Source: Muscardinus avellanarius | Lineage: Eukaryota > Chordata > Mammalia > Rodentia > Gliridae | Direction of reading: 5' to 3' | Length of the DNA stretch: 64,000 nucleotides | Assembly: GCA_963383645.1 (NCBI GenBank) | Contig: OY726559.1 | Coordinates: forward strand, 107,532,735 to 107,596,734 | Shown here: positions 21,806 through 33,923 of the stretch, in pieces | Numbering within the stretch: position 1 is the stretch's first letter | Layout of the letters: each line of letters starts with the position of its first letter | Notes under the pieces: generated by a model | What the model was told of the DNA's origin: nothing | Seen by the model: the letters and a program-made list of their open reading frames with translations, nothing else | Database searches by the model: none | Position numbers and translations under genes: made by a program

Positions 21806-23555
21806 ATTGTTCTCTACTAATAGCAATGATTTTGTGGAGCATACTTGATCTTTTCTATCTTTTACCACTTATCAACTATCTTATCCAGTCCAGTCATCTA
21901 TATATTATGAACTCATATGGCCAAATGCAATTTTATAATAATAGCCTTCTTACCTTGGTTTATTTTGTATTCAAAATAAAGTATTTGTATTTTGTATTTA
22001 TTCTAAAACTTATATTTATTTATTTTATCATTCCTAAAACACAGTATACCTTGGCTTTATCACCTAAATTCAACTAGATAACACCAACAAAGTCTAACAT
22101 CTTAGAAAATCTAGTTATTCTGGAGGTCTAGTGTGCCGTGTGAATTGTCATGTACCACCAATGAATCTATCAACAAGGTGGTCTGAGTTTTGACTAAACT
22201 GTACAATGGGTTATTTCGTTGTAATGTTCAAGCAGAGCTGCACTTTTTCTATGGAGATCTTTCATTCAGAGTACTCTGATTCTAGTAGGCTAACATTCCT
22301 AATCTTAATGGACCGGTAAGTGTGGGTCTCCACATTAATAACTATATAAAAACCCATTTTTCTGCACACTTCTGAAGTTATGAAATTAAGGCTACAAGAT
22401 TTACTGTTGACAATATCAAGGGTTTCTCTTGCCATAGCTGTTGTGGTGCATTAATAGAGGTGCTGTATATCTCTAAATAGCTTTTTGTTGATGGCATAAT
22501 AAAGTGTTTTGTAGTCAACAGAAGTTGCAGAGAGAAATAGAGACTTCGATATAAAAGGCCAGAAAAGGTCATGAAATGCATGCTGTTTTATAAGGCCTAA
22601 AATCTTTTATGGGACTAAATATGTGACTTTTGTGTCTGTTACTAACTTCCTGCTTGACTAAGAGGGGAAAAAAGTAAGATGGAAAGGTCCTCTAAATTAT
22701 CAAGTGTTTGTGTTTGTGTCCTGCTAAGTTCCAAAAAGGATTTAACAGACTTGTAGATTAGAATGCCAGAAGAATAGGGAATAAAAGGAAAACAGATACT
22801 AAGGTAAATTTTTTAAAGACTTATGCACTGACATTGTGTAACTAATTCCAGTATTTGGAAATTACCTTTGGCTCAAACTTTTTGGGGAATAAAAGCAAAG
22901 ATAGTAATAGATCCATTTAATAGTCTCTTAAAGTTTCCCACCCAAAATTTTCCAAGAAACTTGGGTACTTTCATATTCCAAAGAAGTCAATCTGATTTAC
23001 AAATGCCAGAAAAAGAACTGGATGTCTGACATTTTTGGATGCCTGCCATTTTAGATTTCCTTTGCTTCTACTCCTGCACCTGGTCCCGTGAGTTTTTGTC
23101 CATGGCTCTCCTAATCGTTTGATAGGTCATAAGTCATACTTGGGACACACAGGTTATGAGTATGTTTACTTTATGGACAAAGCTATGTTTACTTACGCAA
23201 GGATGGTTGGGCTTTGTAAGCTTCTAGTCTCAGATACAAATGGGGTCATTACCAGCTCTCTCCCCAAACCCTAGCCAACATTCAGAAGTTTCCTTTTATC
23301 CTGATGAATTTAGTTTTGAGGGCCTTGATATAATTTTCTTCCAATGACTCGATTGGGTCATTTAACTTCAAAAGAGTCTCTCTTTTTCTTTTTCCTGGAA
23401 GATTTTTGGTTCTGTGTAACTTTATTCACTCCTGTCCCAAAAATTAGCATTGTGTACCAAGGGATATTGAGAGATGCTATTGCTTGAAGCAAACGTAACA
23501 AGCACCTGGTGGGCTTAATTCCACTCATTATGACAACATTTGAAAATGCCCCAAA
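21806..23555. other. Unassigned, no feature recognised
   Basis: About 1.75 kb of AT-rich, unique-looking sequence. The 83-aa plus frame (21826-22077) is hydrophobic because of T-rich codons and has no motif. The other frames are short. Confidence 0.5.
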
Positions 23556-23557
23556 TC

Positions 23558-23769
23558 GCTGGGCGTGGTGGTGCACACTTGTAATCCCCATGCTTGGGAG
23601 GTGGAGACAGGAGGATTGCGCAGGTTCGAAGCCAGCTGCGCTGGTTTAAGAGACCCTGTTTCCAAATAAAAAAATATATAAAAAAATTGGTCTGGGAGTA
23701 TAGCCCAGAGATAGAAGGGCTTCCAGGAACCCCAGTACCACCACCAAAAAAAAAAAAAAAAAAAAAAAA
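23558..23769 (+). mobile_element. B1-dID SINE (variant tail)
   Basis: Starts GCTGGGCGTGGTGGTGCAC. The tail is GGTCTGGGAGTATAGCCCAG followed by GGGCTTCCAGGAACCCCAG and a long A-run. It belongs to the second tail subfamily. Confidence 0.92.
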
Positions 23770-23839
23770 TCTTTCTGGTGGCTCTATTTTGGAGTCCTGT
23801 AAAACAGCAATGACTAAATATGACCAAGGTCCTGTAGCC

Positions 23840-24560
23840 ATGGGGTTTATACTCCAGTAGAAAAGGCAAATGATAAAACAACATCAAGCTACTTAATGTC
23901 AGCTAATGGACAGAGATGGAAATAATGTGATGAGCTAGAGGACAAGAAAGAATATTTTAGACCAGGTTGTCATGGAAGTAACAATTTAACATTGAATGAA
24001 GGGAGGAAATAAGCGTGGAGATTCTGGGGGATTAAAATCACAGGGAAAGAGCACCTGCAAATTCTTCCTGACATCGGAGCATGTGTGGCAAGTTCCAGGA
24101 GCAGCAAGAGACAGAGTTTGGGGGAAGAGAATGAACATGGCAGATAGGTCAGAAAGATAATTGGAGGTAAAAATCAAAATAGTGTATATCATTAAAGATC
24201 ACTGTAAGAACGCTGTGTTGGATTCTACTTAAGCTGAGAAGGCTTTACAAAGTTTTGTGGACAAAACTGATAATCTTATTTCTAATTTAATAGAAAAACT
24301 GACTATTGAGGAATGGAAGTGTGGTTTTAGGAGTGGAAATAGAACAGTAGAAGAGTTTAAGAAATTTAAAGACTGAGAATTGACCACTGGATTTAACATG
24401 ATGGGGTGGCCTTGATGATAGCAAGACCATAAGACTGGAGAAGACAAATGATTTCTGTGCAGCCCACTGCCCAGTGGTTCTTTCATAGGCTGGTTTTGAG
24501 GTTCTAGAAGGAAATACTCAATCAGCCTAGAAATTTTAATAAATTGGGCAGTTACCATAT
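23840..24560 (+). repeat. Possible ancient interspersed repeat
   Basis: Phrases such as AAGATCACTGTAAGAACGCT and GAAGGCTTTACAAAGTTTTG follow the order of a widely dispersed old mammalian repeat, but I cannot name it with confidence. The 109-aa minus frame (24229-24558) has no domain. Confidence 0.3.
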
Positions 24561-25560
24561 GCTAAGGAATATGCCTCCTCAGCAAAAATAGAATAAATTA
24601 ATGAAGTATTGTTCTTTTACTTATCACTAAGTAGGAAACACAATCAAAATGTTAAAATTATAAGCAACACATAAAACATTAAGCGGCTTTACAAATAATA
24701 TTCTCCCATTTGTAAAATAGTTTTCTTGCTTTGCAGTTATTGGCTATTGTCCCATCCCATTCACACAAGATTTGTATGGGTTAGTGTGGTTATTTTTATT
24801 TCCTGGAACAGAAGAGAAAGTAGTGTAAAATATGCAAATGGGAAAGAACTGTGCTGTAGCAAGGATCTTTACAAATCTGGGGCAGGGTGTTTATGTTACC
24901 ATGCAACACAAGAGCCTAATAAACCAGGCAAAAGGACATATTTGAGTGACCACACCATAACCCATTCAAATAAACACCCTGACTGGGTTTATCTGAATGC
25001 TTCATGTGTGCAGGACTGTGTGAATGTGCATGTGTGTGTGTGCGTGTGTGTGTGTGTGTTTGTACAATTTAATAAGTGCAGCTGTGTTTATTCAACTATG
25101 TAACATTCCACATATACATAGAGTACACATGTGACTAGAGATCTTTCATAGCTTCACTTTTGGGAAGAGTATAAGTAGAAAAATTGTACAACCTATGAAA
25201 GCCAATTCACACTAGCTTGTATACACAAAAATTTCAAGAAATGCTTAAGGTGAATTTACAACTGAAATCACTGCTTTGAAATCTGAAACTACGGGTTCAG
25301 CTGAATAATGTGACGTGGTCCATTTCGAGGCACTTCTGAGAATAATCACAAACATGATTAAAGGAACAGAGAAAACAAATCTACATGGAAAAAACTGAAA
25401 TTATATAATGCAGAAAGGAGCAAATTGAGTGATGGCCTACTGTTTTGAAATAGACAAACATTTATACTATAGAAAGAAATAACCCACATTTTCTGACAGT
25501 AGACTATCAGAAATACAAGTAGAGTAGGATGAAACTATCTTGCTAAAGAAGTTGGTCAAA
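24561..25560. other. Unassigned with short (TG)n
   Basis: The 125-aa plus frame (24726-25103) ends in a run of Cys-Val codons made by the (TG)n at about 25028-25060. Apart from that it has no recognisable motif, and its upstream part lacks supported splice signals. I do not call it a gene. Confidence 0.45.
25028..25060 (+). repeat. (TG)n microsatellite
   Basis: Interrupted TG run (TGTGTGTGTGTGCGTGTGTG type) of about 32 bases. Confidence 0.9.
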
Positions 25561-25719
25561 TACTGAACAAACTGCACTACACAAAAAAAGACTAAAATCG
25601 TGTTTCAGTTTATTGGATATTTTTAGCATATGAAATACTATGAAGATGCTAAAATTCTTTTTAGGAGCTTACTATTTTTCCCAAGCCCTCTTTCCACTAT
25701 CTTGGCCCTCAGGTTGTCA

Positions 25720-26390
25720 TAACTTCTGTGAAAATAAGAATCCAGAGCAAACGATAGAGAACAGACGAGTCCAAATGTTGGCTGGAATGTCCAGCAACTT
25801 AAACGCTCATTCACTGCTGCTAGGAGCAGAATATTCACAAACTGAGGAAACACTATTTGGGTAATTACCCACCAGTTCTACTCTTAGACATTCCCTCATG
25901 AGAAACAAATTTCACTCATGAGAAACAAAAACATATTTCCACAAAAATACCTGTATAGGAATGTTTATGGAAGCTTTATAGTGCTTCAATGCTGATAACA
26001 ACCCAAATGTCTACCAATAAATAAAGGAATAGACCACTTGTGATCTATCCATAGAATAGAATGGTGCTCAACAGTAAAAATGAATAAACTATAAATGCCA
26101 CTACATGGGTGAATCTCAAAAACATTTTTTCAGTAAAAGAAACCAGCATAGTGCAAAATTGTATGTACTGTATAATTCTATGTATATTACATTCAAGATG
26201 AGGTGAAAATCTATAGTAATGGAAATCAGAATAATGATTGGCTATTAGAGATAGAAATTAAAGAGCAGGAGTTAAGAAAACAAGGTTTTACACACAGTAG
26301 TATATGTCGTTAAAATGCATCAAAATGTACAGCTAAAATGTGTGCATTTATTTCATGTGAATTTTACCTTAATTAAAAATCAAATTACTA
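25720..26390 (+). mobile_element. Ancient L1 3' end
   Basis: Plus-strand matches to an old L1 ORF2 C-terminus and 3'UTR lie in order: AATGTTGGCTGGAATGTCCA, CTGATAACAACCCAAATGTC, TACATGGGTGAATCTCAAAA, then AAAATGTACAGCTAAAATG and an end CATGTGAATTTTACCTTAAT. The 74-aa frame at 25640-25864 derives from it. All frames are broken. Confidence 0.7.
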
Positions 26391-26499
26391 ACCCCTTACT
26401 CATTCGTGCGTCATCAATGTAAGTAGAATAAATTTCCTTTACACAGCCTCACAGGCCCTGTGTAGTCTAAGTAGTCACTATCCCTAGGACTTGCTCTAT

Positions 26500-26960
26500 T
26501 TCTCTCCCTGTGCACACTGTTTTCCAATCTTGAAAGCCCCTTATTCATTCTTTTGGGCTGCTGCTGCCACAAGGACTGCTCATTCTTCTGCCAGGAGTCC
26601 TCCTCCTCCACAGATGCGTATAACCAGCTTTCTCACTTCTCATCTTTGATCAGATGTCACCTCGTTAGAGAGAACACCCTAAACACCCCTTCTAAAATCA
26701 CAACACTTCCCCCAAGACACACACACATTCATGCATGCACATGCACACATCCATCACTCCTTATAGCGTCTCTCTTCCAAAAGCACATGTCAATCTCTAC
26801 ATATATGTGTGTGGGGGGGAGGCATGTATTTCTTCCTCCCTAAAATGCAAAATTCTGTGGCCAAGATGATTGTGCTATTTACTGATATATCCTTTAATTT
26901 CTAGAAAAAAAATTGTACATAGATATTCAATAAATACTTTTTGAATGACTGAATAAGTAA
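26500..26960 (+). repeat. L2 3' end
   Basis: Old L2 text is recognisable: ATCAGATGTCACCTCGTTAG, then a region rich in short C runs, and the end CAATAAATACTTTTTGAATG ACTGAATAA. The middle contains a CA-rich patch (about 26712-26750). The 96-aa frame (26553-26843) reads through it and is not a gene. Confidence 0.6.
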
Positions 26961-27060
26961 GCAGAGGTTGGATTACAGTGTAAACAAGATGCAAATATCA
27001 GATAAGAACACAAAAAGTAAATGTTCCACCTATTTCTGCATTTAAAAACCTCCCCCAGCC

Positions 27061-27270
27061 CAGCATGGTGGTGCACACTTATAATTCCAGTACATGGGAG
27101 GCTGAGACGGGAGGATCTCTGGTTCATGGCCAGCCTCAGCTACTTAGTGAGACCTTCCACAACTTAGTGAGATCCTGTTTTAAAATAAAGAATAAAAACT
27201 AAAGCTTAGGGTGTAGCTTGGAGGTAGGACACCCCTCGGTTCAACCTCCAGTACCATAAAAAAAAAACTT
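27061..27270 (+). mobile_element. B1-dID SINE
   Basis: Starts CAGCATGGTGGTGCACAC and ends GGTTCAACCTCCAGTACC followed by an A-run. Confidence 0.88.
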
Positions 27271-27689
27271 CCCCAAACTAATAGCTGACCAAAATCTTGT
27301 TCACAATCGGCAGTGTGGGTAGGTCTCCTCAGGAACCGCCAGTCTCTCTGCTCAAGACACACAAAGTGCTGGTTCCAAGTGCAGGCATCCCAGGAGACAG
27401 GAAGTTGAAACATCACTTCCACACTGCAGTATCTACCTAATCTCTCTCCTGTCAGCAGTTACAGAGCTCAGGTTAGTGGGAGGGAATGTAAACACAACCA
27501 TTTCATAGCATGAGAGACAAAGAATTTGGGAGCCACAGTTTTAAAACCATCACGCAAGACCATCTTTTAGGTAAGCTCCACTGCTGCAGGGTTTGTAAAC
27601 CTGTGATTTGTTTTATTGCAGAAGTTTTTCAAAAAGTGTGTGAAAAGTTACTTAACATTAAACCAAAGCCATAATATAATAATGAGTTA
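27271..27689. other. Unassigned, no feature recognised
   Basis: Unique-looking. The 80-aa minus frame (27180-27422) overlaps the SINE tail and is not coding. Confidence 0.5.
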
Positions 27690-27841
27690 ATAATGCTAAT
27701 ATTAAAGTTCTGATTATGTACCAGGTATCGGCTTAAAGTGTTTTATTTAGTATCACTCTCTTTTTAAAATTTTATAAGCATTTCTGTATCACTTACTCTA
27801 TACTAGGTACTGTTCTTGGTACGTTAAGAATAAAACCTATT

Positions 27842-28057
27842 TTTTTTTCTTTTTTTGTGATACTGGGGATTGAACCCAAGGGCATTCTACCTCTGAGCTC
27901 CACCCCTAACCCTATTTTTAATTCTTTATCTTGAAACAGGGTCTCACTAAGTTGCAGAGGGCCTCACTAAGTCACTGAGGCTGTCCATGAACCTGTGCTC
28001 CTCCGGTCTCAGCCTCCCAAGTACTGGGATTACAAGTGACTCCACCACACTGAGCCC
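27842..28057 (-). mobile_element. B1-dID SINE (standard tail)
   Basis: T-rich start, then ACTGGGGATTGAACCCAAG, CTTTATCTTGAAACAGGG and CTCAGCCTCCCAAGTACTGG. The right edge is in CACACTGAGCCC. Confidence 0.9.
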
Positions 28058-28067
28058 AAAACCTATT

Positions 28068-28278
28068 TTTTTTTTTGGGTGGTACTGGGGGTGGAAATCA
28101 GGGGGTTTCTACCTCCGGGATATTCTTCCAGACTTATTTCATATTTTATTTGGAAACAGGGTCTCACTAAGTTGCTGAGAGCTTCACTAAGTAGCTGAGG
28201 CTGGCTTCGAACCTGTGCCATCCTCCTGTCAGCCTCCCAAACACGGGGATTACAAGCGTGTACCACCACACCTGGCTC
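28068..28278 (-). mobile_element. B1-dID SINE (variant tail)
   Basis: T-run, then GGTGGTACTGGGGGTGG and ATATTTTATTTGGAAACAGG, the second tail subfamily. It lies immediately beside the previous copy in the same orientation. Confidence 0.9.
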
Positions 28279-28507
28279 AAAACCTAATTTAATACTAGTA
28301 ACAATTCCATAAATTTAGGCCATTATCACCCCATCCTACAGACCAGAAAACATACACTGGAAGAGATCAAACACTTTGTACAAAGTCCTGTAGCCAGTGA
28401 GGTTGGAGCCAGCATTTCAGCCTGTCGCCTGCCCCTAGACCCTTAGTCCTTAGCTACTGTGTTATAGGATCCACCACTTAATCCACCACGTATTCCTGTA
28501 AAAAAAA

Positions 28508-28750
28508 GTAGTATTTTTTATTCTCATTTGACAGGAGAAAAAACCTGAGGCTCAGAGCAGGCATGCCACATTCCCCAGGTGTGTCTGCCTACGTTCTGGC
28601 AACAAGCTGTTTCTAATCTCAAAGCCTGGTTGCAAAGTAGTATAAAGAAATCCAACGTGAAGTGGCTGGTGATAGGTCATACAGCTACCAAATGTTAGAG
28701 CTGGATCCTAACTCGGGTATATGTGGCTGCATTACTGGGACTCTATGCTT
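28508..28750 (-). repeat. MIR-type fragments
   Basis: TCATTTGACAGGAGAAAAAA with CTGAGGCTCAGAGCAGG, then GTCATACAGCTACCAAATG and GAGCTGGATCCTAACTCG, match the reverse-complement MIR core with a gap. The frames at 28662-28939 come from this and neighbouring sequence. Confidence 0.55.
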
Positions 28751-30090
28751 TTCCTTATCCTTATCTTCAGGGGCAGGGAAAGAAAGACGGGGATGGAGAG
28801 AGAGGCTCAAACTGGACAGTGTCCCCTTCTACATTGGCACTCTGGCCCAACCTCCCAGAGCCCTGGAAGAGAGATCCCAGGGGTGACAGGAGCTCTACAG
28901 GTGATTAGGAAGGTTTCTGGATCAATGGTTAGGTTATGAACGCCACTTCCACATTTTCCCCCTCTTGCGGAAGTAATTTGCTTTCCTTGGTAGGGCATGA
29001 CCCAGTGTTCACCGTGGCCACCATCTTCAGCCCAACCCACAGAGGAGGAAGCTGAAGTGGTAAGTCAACATCCACCCAGGGACCTCTTGTGGTTTAGTTA
29101 ACTGCCGGCCCCTTGGGGGAGGGGGAGTGGGAAAAGAGTAAGGAGCAAAGGAAGAGAAGAGGGAAAAAGCAATCAACTAATCTCCTGAACCTGCCAGGGA
29201 TCCTCTCAACTGTTCATACGAAGATCTCCCCTGTGGCCCATTTAGAGCCATTTACCAAACGCTTTTCACTTTCTTTGATTTTAACATCTGCTTTCCTCTT
29301 TCTTCCCTGCACAGTCCTAGGCTTCCTGGATGCACAGCCATCAGCCTTTGATCTCTGTGCCTCTGGTTATCGACATACTGTAAGCTGTCCTGCTCCACAA
29401 GCTAACTCTGGGCAGTGATAAAATCTACATCCCTTTCCTCTTCACCCTCTTTGTCACAAGCCTCCATCAAGGTAGACAGGAGTCAGGGATTCCCAGCTCA
29501 CTGAGTCTGTAATAGGAATAGGGGCTGGAGGTCATGCATAGTCTTACAGTAATGACAATAATCCCATTAACCAGCCACTCTAAAACTCAGAGAGACCAGA
29601 GTGAAATCAAGTTAGAGGAAATAATAGGTTTGGTACAGGTTCCAGACATAATCAGCCAGGGAGGGCAACACTCTGTGTGGCTGTATGTTCACCACTGTAA
29701 TCATTACTTGGTTTCTATCTATATCTTCAGATCAATTTGCAGTGATACTGATCTGAGTGTGAAAAGAGCTGGAAAATACATTAAAGACAAACAAATTTGA
29801 GGAAGGACGACTTGAATAGTGAGAAGGCTGAGTTGTAGACGCTTCAAAGAACACAACTGTATTCTCTCTAATAAAATTAGTAGTTACAGAGTTATTTTAG
29901 TTATCTATATTCCTAAGGATCTTTGGACACTTAAGAGATCAAAATGATTTTTAAATAATTTTTTAAATGTAATTGGACATGTCTACAAAATATTTTCTCA
30001 AGTAATTTTAATATTTCCAGGTGATAATCCATCATATATCATTTTTATTCAAATTGTTCTTTAACAATAAATAAAGACAACAAGTAGTGA
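28751..30090. other. Mostly unique sequence with exon-like signals
   Basis: No coding gene is established. At 29291-29314 a long pyrimidine tract ends in GCACAG, a good splice acceptor shape. GTAAGC follows at 29380. The intervening 65 bases are open in one frame. The 101-aa frame at 29113-29418 crosses the putative acceptor and so is not itself the exon. Confidence 0.35.
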
Positions 30091-30094
30091 GACT

Positions 30095-30310
30095 CTCATT
30101 AAACTAGTCAGACTGTTTCCAAATAAAAAATCAAATGAGGGTGGGGATGTAGTTCGAAGGTAGAATGCCCCTGAGTTCAATTCCCAGTGCCACCCAAAAT
30201 AAATAAATAAATAAATAAACAATCAAATAAGTAAATAAATAAAATAGGACTGAGGGTTTAGCTCAGAGGTAGAAAGCCCCTGGGTTCTATACCCATATGC
30301 CCCATACACA
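30095..30310 (+). mobile_element. 5'-truncated SINE with two dID units
   Basis: Only the end of the B1 part is kept (GACTGTTTCCAAATAAAAA). Two dID units follow, GGGGATGTAGTTCGAAGG and GAGGGTTTAGCTCAGAGG, separated by an (AAAT)n tract. Confidence 0.8.
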
Positions 30311-30489
30311 TATAAAGGCTGAAATACTCAAAGTTTAGAAAAGGTCATGGAACTGACAAGGTTGGCTCTAGGCCCATGGTTTTTAAACTATTCCATGGCC
30401 TATAAATTAAACTATGTCCTAGGAAGTGAGCAAATTCAGAGAAAGAAGGACTTGTAAGTAGGAAGAGTTATAGAGGGCATTCAACAGCA

Positions 30490-30770
30490 GAGGTTCTTCT
30501 GTAGTGTGAATTCTTGTGCTGATGTCCTAACCCCTAATGGTGTTAGGAGGTGGACCCTGCAGGAGGTATTAGGTCATGGGGGCAGAGCCTTCCTGATTAG
30601 GATTAGTGTTGTGTCAAAGGGACCCCAGGGAGCAGCCTTTGTCCTTGTCACCATATGAGACACACTGTGAAGGCAACGTCTATGAACACAAAGCAGGCAG
30701 GCCCTAACCAGACATCAAACCTGGACTGCCCAGCCTTCAGATATGTGAGATGTCAATACTTCCTCCTCCC
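30490..30770 (+). mobile_element. MaLR-type LTR fragment (MST/MLT1-like)
   Basis: Characteristic ERVL-MaLR LTR text lies in order: TCCTAACCCCTAATGGTG, TTAGGAGGTGGACC, TTAGGTCATGGGGGCAGAG, TGATTAGGATTAGTG, CACCATATGAGACACACTG and CCTAACCAGACATCAAACC. It is a decayed solo LTR fragment with no coding part. The exact subfamily needs alignment. Confidence 0.7.
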
Positions 30771-32345
30771 CAAGCACAGATCTTCTCAGAAGGCCTTTGA
30801 AGCAAAGAGCTACCCTTGTTGAACCTGGAGAGGGCTGTCCTCACCCAGCCCAGGTGGGGTCTGGCTCTGCTGACTCCAGTGTGCTGTGATGGAGGAGCCC
30901 TGGAACGTTCGCCTCTGAGCCTCATCCCTCTTGAGGACTCCCCAGAGAGAACTGTCAGTGAAGTGTCCCGGGCCATAACAAACGATCCTCTTCCTGGGAA
31001 CTAGATTACTTCACGTGGAAAAATCTGTCGTCCTTTCTTCCTGCAAGCATTTGTCAGTGGGACAGGAGAATCTGCTGTCCTCACCGCAGCTCTGCCCCTT
31101 CACAGGCTGGCCCCTAGAGCTCTGCCGTTCTGCTGCAGGCCTCTTCCCTACTGAGCATACTCCAGCAGTGCTCTTTTACAACTTGTGCACACAATTCTCT
31201 CTCAGATGGCAGCTCTCTGAGCCAAACATTTCTCAACTTTCCCTGCCTGCCTCCAGTGAACCAATAAACCTAGCAGCTGGTATTTGTACAGCACTTACCT
31301 TCCAGGGAGCTCTAAGCAAGTTCCAGTGACAGACTGTAATCCTCCTCCACTTCTGGGAGGTAACAGGTATTAATATCATTCGCGTGAATACACAAGAGAA
31401 AGATGGAGCCATGGAACTCTAGTGACCTGCTGACTAGTACTTGGTAGCTAGATGGCTCATTCTTCAGCTGATTTTCCCCCAATTTTGTTTTATACTAAGA
31501 ATGACGTAGGCTCTTGTTAAATGAACAAACTCTCCTTATCCCTGTCCTGGACATTCTCATTCAGTAAGTCTGAGGTGGGATCCAGAAATGTATATATTTA
31601 ATAAGTAACCGCTGGCCTTTTTTCTTCTTTTTGTGATATGTAACACTTCAAGAGATAATTATCACTAGAAAATTTTGGGAAACAGTCTACCTTATTTAAT
31701 TTTCACAGTCACCCCTGTGGGAATAATTGTGCTTCTTTATTGAAAATGAAACCTGTGATAAACATACCAATATAGAAGGCCTCATATTAAAAAAAAATCT
31801 CAACTAATTTAATTCTAACTCTGGGACCAGACAAGGGGTAGCAGCTTATTAATTTTTTATCTCTTTATATTTCACAATTGGATTTCTAAAATAAATAATT
31901 ACAATCAAAGATATCTATCTTGGTTTTGAGCTGCCTGGTGCCATAAATTAGGGCTCTTCTGAGAACCTTCCACAAGAGACTGTTGAAAATCAACTCTTTT
32001 TCCTTTTCCAAAAACACTGGGATTTAAGTTCATCTGTAAATTCAAGCTCCTCTTCTTAGCTCCTTTGTCCCTTCCTCATTCCATGTGTAACATTTTAAGA
32101 TCTCAGTAGTGTAAATAATCTTAATGGCTAAATCCAAGCTACCAAAGATTTAATGGCCAGTTCACAAGATTCTTTACTACTTAATGATCAGCTCTCAGGA
32201 GCCGCTGGGAGCCAGCTCTAGCATTCCACTGTGTAAACCCAACCCCAGGAAAACATGAATTCACTCTTCCCAGACCTTGCCACGATTCCCACTATGTGTA
32301 TCCCACACAGGTACACAGAAGACTGCTCATGATAGCCCCAAAGAG
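30771..32345. other. Unassigned, mostly unique
   Basis: The GC-richer 30830-31340 portion contains a 104-aa plus frame (31015-31329) without a recognisable domain. The rest is AT-rich. No repeat is recognised. Confidence 0.45.
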
Positions 32346-32610
32346 ACCTCTTCCCTCTGGCCCCTATGCTTGTCCTCAAAATGGTCCACCTGCCAGGAAT
32401 GCTCTTCCTCTCATCTTTTTAAGGCCTCGCTCAACGTCTTCCTGCTTCCAGGAACTTCACTGTGCTTGATCTGTGACCTGCTTATAACATTTATGGTATT
32501 AGAATTTTATGTATTAGAATTTTTTATACTTTTATTCCATATTATTACTGGATTAAAGTTATGATCTGTTTTGTCTCTGTATCCTTATAGCAGGCATCCA
32601 AAGCTATTTT
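32346..32610 (+). repeat. L2 3' fragment
   Basis: L2-type text: CTGCCAGGAATGCTCTTCC, CCTCGCTCAACGTCTTCCTG and TTTTGTCTCTGTATCCTTAT. The 95-aa frame (32277-32564) is a translation of this repeat. Confidence 0.65.
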
Positions 32611-32821
32611 AACACCCATATTTTGCCTGCTTCAAATGAGTCAGGTGCTGTTCTAGACCCTGGGAACCCAACCTTTGCATTTGAGGAGCTGGAGACCTTA
32701 AAGTAAGGTTCAGAGCTCTACTATCAGACACCCCATGGAAATTGACTAACATATTTGGAACAAGTTGATGACTACACCCAGATAGCTTCCACTCAAAATC
32801 ATTGGGAAAGTTAGACTAAAA
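32611..32821. other. Unassigned
   Basis: Possibly more old repeat (GTCAGGTGCTGTTCTAGACC). Nothing firm. Confidence 0.35.
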
Positions 32822-33035
32822 CAGGGGTCAGCAAAATTTTTCTCAAGGACTAGATAGTAAATGTTTTAGTCTTTTCAGTTCATAGCAGTTTCTGCCAAAA
32901 CTGCTCCACTCTTGCATTTTAGTACAGCCACAGAGTATACATAAATGAACATGGTTGTGTACCAATAACATTTTATTTATAATAAAATAAACCATATTGG
33001 ATTTACAGTTCATACTTTGCAAACCTTTGATCTAG
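32822..33035. mobile_element. MER5A-like hAT fossil
   Basis: Starts CAGGGGTCAGCAAAATTTTT and has GACTAGATAGTAAATGTTTT. The middle is GTACAGCCACAGAGTATAC and the end is ACTTTGCAAACCTTTGATC. Length (about 214 bp) and order fit the non-autonomous MER5A element. I could not see a clean 8-bp duplication. Strand relative to the consensus is left open. Confidence 0.75.
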
Positions 33036-33720
33036 ATACTTGAAAGCTCTGAGAATGTTTTTGTCTCTTTCTATTTAAATTGCAATTTCCCCTTTACTAG
33101 TTTAACTTACAAACTTCTAACTTTTAACTTACAAACTTCTAACTTAGCACAATTTTTCAGATACTACTCAATAAGTCATCTGGGCAATTTCTAATGCAGC
33201 CATTTTGAAAGACAGTATAAAGATATGTTACATGGACCTTGCCAATGGTATTCCTTGTAGATTACATACAAGTGAGGTAAACATTCTTTGTAATAGAAGA
33301 TGATACATATATTTTGGAATTGCAACAGTAAAGATTTGCCGCAATGGCAGCTAGACACAATATATTTACACTTCCCTTCATGTTGACTATGCCTTTCTGT
33401 ACAACTTGAGTTCTTTTTTTCATGAAGAAATCAACATCGTTTGTGCCAGCTCAGGACCAAGACTACTTAGTCTTTGATACAGATCATTTATAGTTATAAT
33501 TCCTTAGTACCATCAATGTACCATTGCGTTTTTAAGACATATATGTGTGTGGATAAAATCTTTCCCATGAAAATGCATGATCATTGGTGAAAGTTCCTAG
33601 CAGTAATGTTCAAATCCATAGAAGGTAGAAACTTAAAATGGTAATTAAAAATAAATTCTTTGCTTTAGTTGTCATATTAAATAATTTGACTCTAGTCCTG
33701 GGCACATTATTGATCTTTTA
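33036..33720. other. Unassigned AT-rich
   Basis: A local tandem pair, AACTTACAAACTTCTAACTT, occurs around 33104-33144. No gene or repeat family recognised. Confidence 0.5.
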
Positions 33721-33734
33721 AAATTCTTTTGGCC

Positions 33735-33923
33735 ACAGCCGGGCCTGGTGGTGCACGCTTATAATCCCCACGTTTGGGAGGCGGAGACAGGAGGATCGCG
33801 CTGATTCGGAGCCAGCCTCGCTGGCTTAAGAGACCCTGTTTCCAAATTTAAAAGATATAAAATAGGTCTGGGAGTGTAGCCCAGAGGCAGAAGGGCTTCC
33901 AGGAACCCCAGTACCACCAAAAA

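Larger units (their letters stand above)
27690..28470 (-). repeat. MIR-type elements split by two SINEs
   Basis: Reverse-complement MIR text occurs before the SINEs (GATTATGTACCAGGTATCGG and ACTAGGTACTGTTCTTGG) and after them (AGTCCTGTAGCCAGTGAGG, CTTAGCTACTGTGTTATAGG). Two minus-strand B1-dID copies at 27842-28278 interrupt it. The two similar upstream matches suggest more than one MIR is involved. Confidence 0.6.

Noticed and set aside
24726..25103. 125-codon plus frame ending in Cys-Val repeats.
   Set aside because: The tail is translated (TG)n. The rest has no motif or splice support.
28994..29059. A 66-base exon-like interval: TAG acceptor at 28991, GTAAGT donor at 29060, one frame fully open.
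   Set aside because: The end (CACAGAGGAGGAAGCTGAAG) resembles the MIR core, which often mimics exons, and the polypyrimidine tract is weak.
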